Shown here in pieces: positions 1 to 7,060 of a stretch of 64,000 nucleotides of DNA. The position numbers and the translations under genes were made by a program. This DNA comes from Arthrobacter_N sp051262515 (GTDB taxonomy: Bacteria; Actinomycetota; Actinomycetes; Actinomycetales; Micrococcaceae). Below the pieces are notes generated by a model that worked only from the letters and a program-made list of their open reading frames with translations, made no database searches and was not told where the DNA came from. How positions within the stretch are numbered: the first letter of the stretch is position 1; each line of letters starts with the position of its first letter. The stretch spans positions 1 to 64,000 of the forward strand of contig NZ_JBIMER010000012.1 in the NCBI RefSeq assembly GCF_051262515.1, written 5' to 3'.

Positions 1-71
1 GGTCGCAACCCTGCGTCGCGGGTGTCGCGGACCCCGCGACGCCGCCCACCCGTCGCGGCTGGTGCTGCCGT

Positions 72-1235
72 TCACCGCCCGGAAGGCGCCCGAAATGTAG
101 CGTGCAGGCGCAATCCCACGTGCAGCTCGGTGCGCAGCAGCCCGTCGGCGAGGTCCGTTTCCAGCGCGGCGCGAACCCGTCCGAGCCGGTAGTACAGCGT
201 CGAACGGTGGACATTCAGCTCACGGGCAGTGCGCTGGGCGTCGCCACCGCGATCCAGGTAGGCAAGCAGCGTCGAGAGGATCTCCGGAGAGAGCCGCGCC
301 GCCAACAGCCTGCGCACGGAGGCCGGCAGGTCCTCGTCCGTCATGCGCTCGAGCGGCAGCAGCGCCAGCACGCCGTCCAGCCCGGCGTCGTCCCAGGAGA
401 TGGCGAGCCCGTGGCCGACGGGCGCCATCCAGTTAGCCCGCAGGGCGCGCCGGGCCAGCGCGAACGAGCGGTGCACGTCCTCCAGTTGCTCCACCACCGG
501 ACCGATCCCGCCCCGGACTGCGCCCAGTTTCGGGTCGGCCAGGATCCGCGCCAGACGCGCGGCGACCACGGGGCGGGGAAAGAGCAGGACGCCGGTTCCG
601 TCGTCGAGCATGGAACCCACCACGGAGGCCGTGGACGACTGTGCCACGAAGTCGAGGGTCGTCTGCACCGCCAGCGCCGCCCGTCCCGAAGTGTGCCCGG
701 GCCGGGGATCCCCGCCGATCGCCACGGCGGCGTACTGCGACGCCGCGCCGACGTGGCGTTCGGACACCAGGGCCTCCGCGGCCGCGCGCCGATCGGCGGG
801 ATCGGACCCGGTGGCGCGGATCAACAGGTCGCGCGCGCGCGAGCGGTCGTGCTCCGCGTAGAGCAGACGCAACGAAAGCAGAACGCCGAGGCCCGCCGCG
901 CCGTCGAGCAGGATCCGCAGCTGCGCCTCGGTGGTCGGCGCGTCGTCGACGACGGTCAACAGGTATCCGACCAGCCTCCGATGGTCGGTCAGGGGAACGA
1001 GCAGGCAGCGCCCCACTCGCGGCCAGGACGCGTGGAGATGGCCCCTGACAGGGGGCGCCGGAGCATCCCATCCGCCCGAATGCGCGAGCAGCAGTGAGAG
1101 TCTGCGCCGGTCGGCTTCCGCCTCGTGGATCGAATAGCCGACCACGGCCATTTTCCAGTTCAGCACGGTCAGCCGACGGCCGGACGCCTCCGCGAGATCC
1201 TGGAGCGCGTCGTCCAGACCGGGGGCCGTGGACAT
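72..1235 (-). CDS. PucR/CdaR-family transcriptional regulator
   Basis: A 387-residue cytoplasmic regulator. The last ~60 residues hold the PucR-type helix-turn-helix, visible as LAYLDRGGDAQRTARELNVH followed by RSTLYYRLGRVRAAL. The middle part resembles the GGDEF-like/CdaR sensor region of the family, and the N-terminus may be a GAF-like sensor. PucR proteins usually activate nearby catabolic genes in response to a metabolite. The ATG start is supported by AGGAGGAACCC directly upstream. It is divergent from the FAD hydroxylase that begins at 1363, so that gene is the likely target (inference). A perfect dyad at 1254-1268 lies between the two genes. Confidence 0.85.
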   Translation of the reverse strand: MSTAPGLDDALQDLAEASGRRLTVLNWKMAVVGYSIHEAEADRRRLSLLLAHSGGWDAPAPPVRGHLHASWPRVGRCLLVPLTDHRRLVGYLLTVVDDAPTTEAQLRILLDGAAGLGVLLSLRLLYAEHDRSRARDLLIRATGSDPADRRAAAEALVSERHVGAASQYAAVAIGGDPRPGHTSGRAALAVQTTLDFVAQSSTASVVGSMLDDGTGVLLFPRPVVAARLARILADPKLGAVRGGIGPVVEQLEDVHRSFALARRALRANWMAPVGHGLAISWDDAGLDGVLALLPLERMTDEDLPASVRRLLAARLSPEILSTLLAYLDRGGDAQRTARELNVHRSTLYYRLGRVRAALETDLADGLLRTELHVGLRLHATFRAPSGR

Positions 1236-1253
1236 GGGTTCCTCCTACCGGTA

Positions 1254-1268
1254 TGGACAGTCTGTCCA
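1254..1268. promoter_or_regulatory. Dyad operator TGGACA-N3-TGTCCA in divergent promoter
   Basis: A perfect inverted repeat (TGGACA, 3 bp, TGTCCA) in the 127-bp gap between the PucR gene and the FAD hydroxylase. A further TGTCCA half-site lies at 1295-1300 and a GGACA half-site near 1335. Assignment to the PucR protein is inferred from position only. Confidence 0.45.
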
Positions 1269-1362
1269 AGGTGATACGCCAATCTTCACACGTTTGTCCA
1301 GTGATCCATGCCATGTCGACTCCATAGGCTGAAGGACAATCGAAACCCAAGGAGCCTTCCCC

Positions 1363-2559
1363 ATGTCGCAGCGCATTGCCATCATCGGCGCCGGAATCGG
1401 CGGCCTCACCCTCGCGATCGACCTGCAGCGCAAGGGCATGGACGTCCGGATTTACGAGCAGACCGCGGTCCTGAAGGAGGTGGGGGCCGCCGTCGCGCTG
1501 TCCGCCAACGCCACGCGCTTCTACGAGGGGCGTTTCGGGCTGGCCGGGGAGTTGGGGGAGAAGTGGGCCGAGGTGGACGGACTGGTTTTCCGGGACGGCC
1601 GCACAGGCGGGGAGATCGCCCGGCTGTCCTCGCGCGAGGACTACCGCCGGCGCCACGGGGCCCCGTACTCGGGCATCCACCGTGCGGATCTGCAGGCCAT
1701 TCTCTTCGGCGCGCTCGATCCGGACAGTCTTCACCTGAGCAAGCGCGTTGTCGACATCGACGACTCAGGCTCCGCCACCCGGCTGAGCTTCGCGGACGGC
1801 GACGTCGCCGAAGCGGATCTGGTCATCGGCGCGGACGGCGCTCGGTCCCTCACCCGCCGCCTTCTTTTGGGGTACGACGACGCACGCTACGCCGGATGCA
1901 CCGCCGCCCGCGGCATCGTGGCGCCAGGGCTGGTGCCGTCGTTGCCGGATCCCGACGCCATCCAGTTCTGGATGGGCCCCGGTGGCCACCTGCTGCACTA
2001 TCCGATCGGCAACGGGGACCAGAATTTCTTCCTCGTCAAGCGGGAAGCCATGCCGTGGGCGGAGAAGGGGTGGGTGGTCCCGGTCGAGGACGGGTCGCAC
2101 ATCGAACCCTTCGCGCGCTGGGCGCCGGCCGTCGTCGAAATGATCTCCGCCGTACCCGTCCGTGAACGGTGGGCACTGTTCTACCGCCCGCCGCTTACGC
2201 ACTGGTCGAAGGGCCGCGTCACCCTGCTGGGGGATGCCGCGCACGCCACCGTGCCGCACCACGGGCAGGGCGCGAACCAGTCGATCGAGGATGCGATCGT
2301 GCTCTCGGACCTGCTCTCCGGGGCCACGGGCTGGGACGCCGCCCGCAGCGAGTACGAGAGACGACGCCGGTTCCGGACACGCAAGGTCGTGGACGCCTCG
2401 GTGGCTGTGGGGGAAATGCTGCACCTGCCCGACGGGCACCGCGCCGCGGAGCGGAACGCGCGGCTGGCCGCCCCGGACGCCTTCGACCGGCACCTGTCGT
2501 GGATCCACGGCTTCAGGGCCGACGAGGAGATCCCCGAGGCGTCCGCAGTTGGGGGCTGA
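1363..2559 (+). CDS. FAD-dependent aromatic hydroxylase (salicylate / 3-hydroxybenzoate 6-hydroxylase-like)
   Basis: A 398-residue class A flavoprotein monooxygenase. An N-terminal Rossmann motif GAGIGG (residues ~8-13) binds FAD. The DG motif VIGADGARS lies near residue 155 and the GD motif GDAAHATVPHHGQGANQ near residue 288, including the PHHGQGANQSIED stretch typical of salicylate hydroxylase-like enzymes. These enzymes hydroxylate aromatic acids with NAD(P)H and oxygen. AAGGAG precedes the ATG by 9 bases. The exact substrate cannot be read from the sequence, and no ring-cleavage gene lies nearby. The divergent PucR gene is its probable regulator. Confidence 0.8.
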   Translation: MSQRIAIIGAGIGGLTLAIDLQRKGMDVRIYEQTAVLKEVGAAVALSANATRFYEGRFGLAGELGEKWAEVDGLVFRDGRTGGEIARLSSREDYRRRHGAPYSGIHRADLQAILFGALDPDSLHLSKRVVDIDDSGSATRLSFADGDVAEADLVIGADGARSLTRRLLLGYDDARYAGCTAARGIVAPGLVPSLPDPDAIQFWMGPGGHLLHYPIGNGDQNFFLVKREAMPWAEKGWVVPVEDGSHIEPFARWAPAVVEMISAVPVRERWALFYRPPLTHWSKGRVTLLGDAAHATVPHHGQGANQSIEDAIVLSDLLSGATGWDAARSEYERRRRFRTRKVVDASVAVGEMLHLPDGHRAAERNARLAAPDAFDRHLSWIHGFRADEEIPEASAVGG

Positions 2560-2714
2560 CCGGCCGCGAGAACCCGGTGCGTGGAATCAACGCCCACGAA
2601 GGGGATCCCGATACCCTTCAGCCACGCATATGGGCACAGCCACCGCGGACGTATCAACGCCGTCGAGGAAATCCTCCCTAACGTCACCGACTGACCGCGA
2701 TCGGCATCAAGCCT

Positions 2715-3707
2715 TCATCGGTTCGGCGCCGCGGTGGTCTTGCGGACCACCAGATGCGGCGTCCTGACGATGCGGGCGGGGGATGTGGATCCTTCGATGC
2801 GACCCACGGCGCGTTCGACGGCGGCGGCGGCAAGCAGCGGGGCATCCTGGCTGACGGATGACAGCTGCACATAGCTCAGCCGAGCGAACTGGCTGTCGTC
2901 GTAACCGAGGACGGACACGTCGCCGGGGACCTGCAGTCCGGAAGCCCGAAGGCTCTCCATGAGGCCAAGGGCCGACCTGTCGTTGAAGCAGATCACGGCC
3001 GAGGGGATGTCCGTCCCGAGGGCTTGGCCGGCGCCCGCGCCGTCTTCCTCGTGGGGACCGCCGGGGATAACGACCGGCTCCAGCCCGTGGCGCAGCATCT
3101 CGGCGCGGAAGGCCGCCCGGCGCTCGTTCGCCGAGACGGCCGTTCCGCCGTCCACATGAACGATGCGGCGGTGCCCCAGGCCGACGAGGTGCTCGACCGC
3201 CATCCGGATCCCGGCGTCGTTGTCGCTGCTGACGGAATCCACGGTCCCGTCGACGTCGTCTCGGAGGAGGGTGACGATCGGCACCTGGCGTGCGTATCCG
3301 AACAGTTCCTGGTTGCCGAGGGTCGGCGAAATGAGGATCAGCGCCTCGGACCCGAAATCCAGCAGTGATTCGATGGCACGCGTCTCCGGCCGGCCGTTGG
3401 CCACCGCGCTCAGGGCTATTTCGTATCCCCTGTCCGCGGCTTCGGCGTAGGCGGCGTCCACGATTTCCGCGTGGAAGGGTTGGGAGCTGGAGAAACTCAG
3501 CCCGAGCAGCTTGGTCCTGCTGCTGCGCAGCAGCCTGGCGCGTGAGTCCGGTCGGTAGCCGAGCTCGCGGGCGGCGTCCAGGACTTTTTGCCGGGTGGCT
3601 TCCGCGGCACCCGGGGCGCCACGCATCACGATCGAGACGAGGGCCCGTGAGACCCCGGCCGACTCGGCCACATCCACGAGGGTCGGACGGCGTTGCTGTT
3701 CTGTCAT
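2715..3707 (-). CDS. LacI-family transcriptional regulator
   Basis: A 330-residue LacI/GalR repressor. The N-terminal helix-turn-helix reads TLVDVAESAGVSRALVSIVM and is followed by the hinge region RLLRSSRTKLLG. The rest is a periplasmic-binding-protein-like effector domain of usual family length. I start at the ATG at 3707 (MTEQQRRPTLV) because it places the HTH at the normal distance from the N-terminus; an upstream in-frame ATG at 3749 would run through the first operator. It is divergent from the Gfo/Idh/MocA-Hyi pair. Two copies of a central-CG palindrome in the gap fit autoregulation and repression of that operon (inference). Confidence 0.9.
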   Translation of the reverse strand: MTEQQRRPTLVDVAESAGVSRALVSIVMRGAPGAAEATRQKVLDAARELGYRPDSRARLLRSSRTKLLGLSFSSSQPFHAEIVDAAYAEAADRGYEIALSAVANGRPETRAIESLLDFGSEALILISPTLGNQELFGYARQVPIVTLLRDDVDGTVDSVSSDNDAGIRMAVEHLVGLGHRRIVHVDGGTAVSANERRAAFRAEMLRHGLEPVVIPGGPHEEDGAGAGQALGTDIPSAVICFNDRSALGLMESLRASGLQVPGDVSVLGYDDSQFARLSYVQLSSVSQDAPLLAAAAVERAVGRIEGSTSPARIVRTPHLVVRKTTAAPNR

Positions 3708-3732
3708 GTCACTCCTTGTGACGATCAGTCTA

Positions 3733-3746
3733 TAGAACGATCTAGA
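3733..3746. promoter_or_regulatory. LacI-type operator, copy 1
   Basis: TAGAACGATCTAGA. The core TAGA-ACGA-TCTA is an imperfect 12-bp palindrome with a central CG, the hallmark of LacI/GalR operators. An identical 14-mer lies 48 bp downstream. It sits 26 bp upstream of the LacI start. Confidence 0.75.
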
Positions 3747-3780
3747 CACCGACGCGCGTTACATGCAAACATGGATCCAC

Positions 3781-3794
3781 TAGAACGATCTAGA
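3781..3794. promoter_or_regulatory. LacI-type operator, copy 2
   Basis: Second, identical 14-mer TAGAACGATCTAGA, 48 bp from copy 1 and 19 bp upstream of the Gfo/Idh start codon. Two operators a few helical turns apart would permit cooperative or looped repression of both divergent genes (inference). Confidence 0.75.
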
Positions 3795-3813
3795 CGCTGA
3801 TTCAGGAGTCGAC

Positions 3814-4935
3814 ATGAGTTATCTGCAACACCCGGTAAGCGAAGACCGGCCGGTCCGCATCGCCCTGATCGGCGCGGGTTTGATTGGAAGTTTCCACGCG
3901 GAGTCCGTGGCCCGGCGGATTCCCGGCGCACGACTCGAGGCCATCGCGGACCCGGCACTGCCTGCCGTGGAGGCCCTGGCGAGCCGGCTGAGCGTCGCGC
4001 GGATCAGCACCGACGCCGCCGACGTGATCAACGACCCGGACATCGACGCGGTCCTCATTGCGGCACCGGCACGGTTCCACTCCGGGTTGATCGCCGCCGC
4101 GGCGCAGACCGGAAAGGACGTGTTCTGCGAGAAGCCGGGTGGCCGCACCGTGGAGGAACTCGACGGCGCCCTCGCCGCGGCCGACGCCGCCGGGGTGGTC
4201 GTCCAGTTCGGGTTCAACCGGCGCTACGCGGCCGATTTCGCCGCGATGCGCAAGCTGGTCGACGACGGCGGCGTCGGAACGCCGCAGCTGTTGCGGTCGC
4301 TGACCCGCGATCCGGGCAGCGAAGCCGGCATCGCCAACCCGGAACGGATTCCGCCGGGCACGATCTTCCTGGAAACCCTCATCCACGATTTCGACACCCT
4401 GAACTGGCTGAACCCCGGCGCCGTTCCCGTTCGCGTCCACGCGGTCGCCGATGCGCTGGTTGCCCCGGAAGCAAAGACCGGCGGACTTCTGGACACGGCG
4501 GTCGTCACCATCACCTACAGCAACGGCGCCATCGCCGTGGCGGAGGCGAACTTCAACGCCCTGTACGGCTACGACGTGCGCGGCGAGGTGTTCGGATCCT
4601 CCGGCATGGCGACCGCGGGCGGACCGCAGGCCTCCAGTGCGACCAGCTACACCGCGGCCGGCGTCGGCGCCGAGACCGTGCGCCGGAACGTGGATCTCTT
4701 CCATGACGCGTACACGTTGGAACTGGCCGACTTCGTCGACCACGTGAAAGCCCGCCGCGACGGCCTCCAAGGGTCCGGGCGCCCGGTGCCCGGTGGCACG
4801 GATGCCAGGAACGCCCTGGCCGTGGCCTTAGCGGCGATCCGATCGGCCGAGACCGGGGTTCCGGTGGATGTCGCGTCCATCGCCGAGGTGCGGGCTGCCG
4901 AGCCCGCTCTCCACCCGGCGGGCGGACGCGCATGA
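3814..4935 (+). CDS. Gfo/Idh/MocA oxidoreductase, inositol 2-dehydrogenase-like
   Basis: A 373-residue NAD(P)-dependent sugar/polyol dehydrogenase. The N-terminal Rossmann motif is IGAGLIGSFHAE (~residues 19-30). The family EKP motif appears as CEKPGG, and ETLIHDFDTLNW matches the catalytic H-D region of inositol 2-dehydrogenases. The length fits the family. It overlaps the next gene by 4 bp (ATGA), so the two are translated together. Two LacI operators lie upstream. The role is probably oxidation of inositol or a related polyol/sugar; the absence of other iol genes leaves the substrate open. Confidence 0.82.
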   Translation: MSYLQHPVSEDRPVRIALIGAGLIGSFHAESVARRIPGARLEAIADPALPAVEALASRLSVARISTDAADVINDPDIDAVLIAAPARFHSGLIAAAAQTGKDVFCEKPGGRTVEELDGALAAADAAGVVVQFGFNRRYAADFAAMRKLVDDGGVGTPQLLRSLTRDPGSEAGIANPERIPPGTIFLETLIHDFDTLNWLNPGAVPVRVHAVADALVAPEAKTGGLLDTAVVTITYSNGAIAVAEANFNALYGYDVRGEVFGSSGMATAGGPQASSATSYTAAGVGAETVRRNVDLFHDAYTLELADFVDHVKARRDGLQGSGRPVPGGTDARNALAVALAAIRSAETGVPVDVASIAEVRAAEPALHPAGGRA

Positions 4936-5723
4936 GCTTCCGCTTGGCCGTATGCGCTGAAATGGTCTACGGCAATCTGCCGCTGATCGACCGGGTCCAC
5001 CGAATCCACGGGCAGGGCTTCGAGGTGGAGCTTTGGGACACCCGGGAACGGGATATCTCGGCCCTCGCGGCCACGGGCGCCCGCTTCTCCTCGATGAGCG
5101 GCTACTTCGGCGGCAGCGTCATCGACCCCGACGGCGCCGCGGAGGTCCTGGCCTCGGCGGAGAAGCTGATACCCGCAGCGTTGGAGCTCGGCGTGGAGCG
5201 GATGGTGGTCCATCCCGCCGAGCTCGGCGAGGGCGGACTGGCCGTCCGCCCGGTCCATCGGTCCACGGGCCAGATGTGGCTCACGGGCCTGCGCACGCTG
5301 GAGCGCCTTGGTGCCCTGGGCGAGAAGCATGGGCTGACCTTTGCCCTGGAGAACCTCAACACCATCGTCGACCACCCGGGCATTCCGCTGGCCCGGGCCA
5401 AGGACACCTTGGCGCTGGTCTCCGCCACGGAACACCCACATGTGAAGATGATGCTGGACCTGTACCACGCCCAGATCGGGGAAGGGAACCTGATCGAACT
5501 CGTCGGAAACGCGCTGCCCTGGATCGGAGAGATCCAGGTCGCCGATGTCCCGGGTCGGTTCGAGCCCGGCACCGGTGAGATCAACTACCGCGCCGTGGCG
5601 GCGGCGTTGGCCGACGCCGGGTACGCCGGCGTCGTGGGTCTCGAGGCCGGGGCCTCGGGCGGGCCCGGCCTCGAAGCGGGGGACGCGGCGCTCGGCGCCT
5701 TCCGCGCGGCCTTCGCGGACTGA
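4932..5723 (+). CDS. Hydroxypyruvate isomerase-like TIM-barrel protein
   Basis: A 263-residue sugar phosphate isomerase/epimerase superfamily protein (xylose-isomerase-like TIM barrel). FALENLN, MMLDLYHAQIGEGNL and GEIQVADVPGRFEPGTGEINY match the metal-binding Glu/Asp/His strands of hydroxypyruvate isomerase (Hyi). Hyi interconverts hydroxypyruvate and tartronate semialdehyde. Its start overlaps the stop of the dehydrogenase gene. Other members of this fold (inosose isomerase/dehydratase) would also fit beside an inositol-dehydrogenase-like gene, so the reaction is not certain. Confidence 0.78.
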   Translation: MSFRLAVCAEMVYGNLPLIDRVHRIHGQGFEVELWDTRERDISALAATGARFSSMSGYFGGSVIDPDGAAEVLASAEKLIPAALELGVERMVVHPAELGEGGLAVRPVHRSTGQMWLTGLRTLERLGALGEKHGLTFALENLNTIVDHPGIPLARAKDTLALVSATEHPHVKMMLDLYHAQIGEGNLIELVGNALPWIGEIQVADVPGRFEPGTGEINYRAVAAALADAGYAGVVGLEAGASGGPGLEAGDAALGAFRAAFAD

Positions 5724-5863
5724 GGTCTTGCAAACCAGCTGTGGCCGGCGGTCGCCGCCGCCGCGGCGAACCGCCTGCGGTAGCCGTCGAGCGTGGTGAA
5801 GAAGGGGGACGGCTCGCGAAACTGGCGTCCAAGGAACAAGCGGTGGGGCCCCGGCGTCGTTCT
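5724..5863. other. Unassigned remnant sequence between hyi-like gene and hipA fragment
   Basis: No complete gene is visible. One minus-strand frame (about 5730-5839) reads REPSPFFTTLDGYRRRF and continues for ~20 residues with protein-like composition. It has no believable start and runs antisense into the hyi-like gene. It may be the end of another decayed gene continuous with the hipA fragment; I cannot name a family. Confidence 0.3.
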
Positions 5864-6066
5864 TCACGAGTTCCGCCCGCGCTTGTTCGAGGGCACCGAC
5901 GGCTGTAGCGCACCCGCGACGTCCGCACCCATGGGTCCCAGGAGCGAGAAGGGATTCCGGGGACTGGCCGCGAACGTGTGGGCCAGTGCCTCCCGCCCGA
6001 CCGATCCTGCACGAGGGATCCGCAGGCCGTCCCATCCATGTGGACGCGGAACTCGCGTCCGTTCAC
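5864..6066 (-). pseudogene. hipA: hipA toxin kinase fragment, frameshifted and truncated
   Basis: GTG at 6066 overlaps the hipB stop as GTGA, the usual hipBA arrangement. The first frame gives REFRVHMDGTACGSLVQDRS, matching the HipA N-terminal lobe. Homology then jumps to the +1 frame with AHTFAASPRNPFSLLGPMG and ADVAGALQ, which matches the start of the conserved HipA region (SPRNPFALL..MGEDCAGALQF). The intervening part is missing and the frame stops at 5864. The kinase core (~300 residues) is absent, so this is a dead remnant of a type II toxin-antitoxin toxin. Confidence 0.65.
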
Positions 6067-6218
6067 CGTGGTGTCCGGGGGACCAGCTCGACGCCGGTGT
6101 CGAGGGCGAAGAGACGGTCCATGACGCGGGATAGGTCGACCGTTGGCTTGCCATGCTCGAAATCGAGAAGCCATCGTCGCGACACGCCAGCCTTCGCCGC
6201 GAGTTCCTCCTGGCAGCG
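6063..6218 (-). pseudogene. hipB: hipB antitoxin fragment (XRE helix-turn-helix)
   Basis: A 51-codon open stretch after a TGA at 6219-6221 reads QEELAAKAGVSRRWLLDFEH followed by GKPTVDLSRVMDRLFALDTG and a stop. This is a clear XRE/HipB recognition helix and tail (compare the common actinobacterial antitoxin ending GKP-hydrophobic-LVMRVLDALG). The first HTH helix and any start codon are lost behind the in-frame TGA, so the gene is N-terminally truncated. Confidence 0.7.
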
Positions 6219-6234
6219 TCAGGTCGCCTCCATA

Positions 6235-6302
6235 GTGCACGTACATGCACTACAGCGAATGTGCACGAGCTTGCACCATCTCGTAAGTGCAGGATCGTGC
6301 AC
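6235..6302. promoter_or_regulatory. Three phased GTGCA-N6-TGCAC operators upstream of hipBA remnant
   Basis: Three perfect inverted repeats GTGCA-N6-TGCAC occur at 6235-6250, 6261-6276 and 6287-6302. Start-to-start spacing is exactly 26 bp each time, about 2.5 helical turns. They lie directly upstream of the hipB fragment. E. coli HipB also binds several spaced palindromes upstream of hipBA, so these are probably the autoregulatory operators of the decayed system (inference). The N6 spacers differ between the copies while the arms are invariant. Confidence 0.75.
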
Positions 6303-6340
6303 ACGCACATGCGCATCCCCTATGCGACGCGGCCGTGCCG

Positions 6341-6797
6341 CTATTCCGATTCGACCGAACTTTCCTCGTGCGGAATGCCCACGGGCTTGGACTCGGGGGA
6401 CCCGCGCTGGCGCAGGTAGATTGACAGGACCGCCATGCTGCCGACCGCCAACAGCTCCGACCGCCAGTTCTGCAGGGTCCGGTTCCAGAAATCGGCCGAG
6501 GAGACGAAGCCGCCCCACGTGAGAAGCTCCAGTCCGTGCTGGGCCTGCTCGTCGTTGTGGGCCACGACGCCGGCCAGGGACTGGGCCCACCAGGACAGTA
6601 GGAACACGGTCCCCATGACGAGCAACAGGGAGTTGGACAGCAGTCAGTGCCGGAAACCCGCTGCCTTGGCCCATGTGGGGGAGTCGGGGCGGGTGGGCGA
6701 TCAACCCCACGGCCGATTGCGCCGTCAACGTCACGAGGAACAGTCCGCCGAAGAAGAGGCTGAGCCCATGGTCGCGCAGTTTCCGCATTCGGTTCAC
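6341..6797 (-). pseudogene. DUF6766-family membrane protein, frameshifted with in-frame stop
   Basis: The N-terminal part from a GTG at 6797 (MRKLRDHGLSLFFGGLFLVT) and a C-terminal part (MLVMGTVFLLSWWAQSLAGV; SSADFWNRTLQNWRSELLAV; QRGSPESKPVG) belong to one small membrane protein family but lie in different frames. The join needs a frame change near 6690-6700. The downstream frame also has a TGA at 6644-6646 in AAGFRH*LLSNS, where a Trp codon (TGG) is expected. With two lesions the gene is most likely inactive. The C-terminal 94 codons remain open from an internal ATG at 6625. Confidence 0.65.
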
Positions 6798-6877
6798 CGC
6801 CCCACGAGGCCGACGGCGACCATGTAGGCGAGCCTGGAGGCGATCGTGGCAATCCAGAACCCGAAATCAAGCTTCAT
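6794..6877 (-). CDS. Possible 27-residue hydrophobic small ORF upstream of DUF6766 remnant
   Basis: ATG at 6877 opens a 27-codon frame ending in RLAYMVAVGLVGR, whose stop overlaps the GTG of the DUF6766 remnant as GTGA. The peptide is largely hydrophobic and could be one membrane segment. The start-stop overlap is typical of real coupled genes, but the Shine-Dalgarno signal is weak and no family is recognised. Confidence 0.3.
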   Translation of the reverse strand: MKLDFGFWIATIASRLAYMVAVGLVGR

Positions 6878-7060
6878 GTCCCCAAAGTAGGCTCCCACTA
6901 GGGATGTATCAATGGGGAACTGGAAAGGGGCAGGTAACCGGTTCGCCGGTGGTACGCTCGCTCGTGCCCACCACAACCGCCTTTAGCCGGGGGAGCCGTA
7001 CGTGCCACCTCGTCGCCGCCGAGCAACGCGCGTGATGATGGACGGGACCATGGAGGCGCC

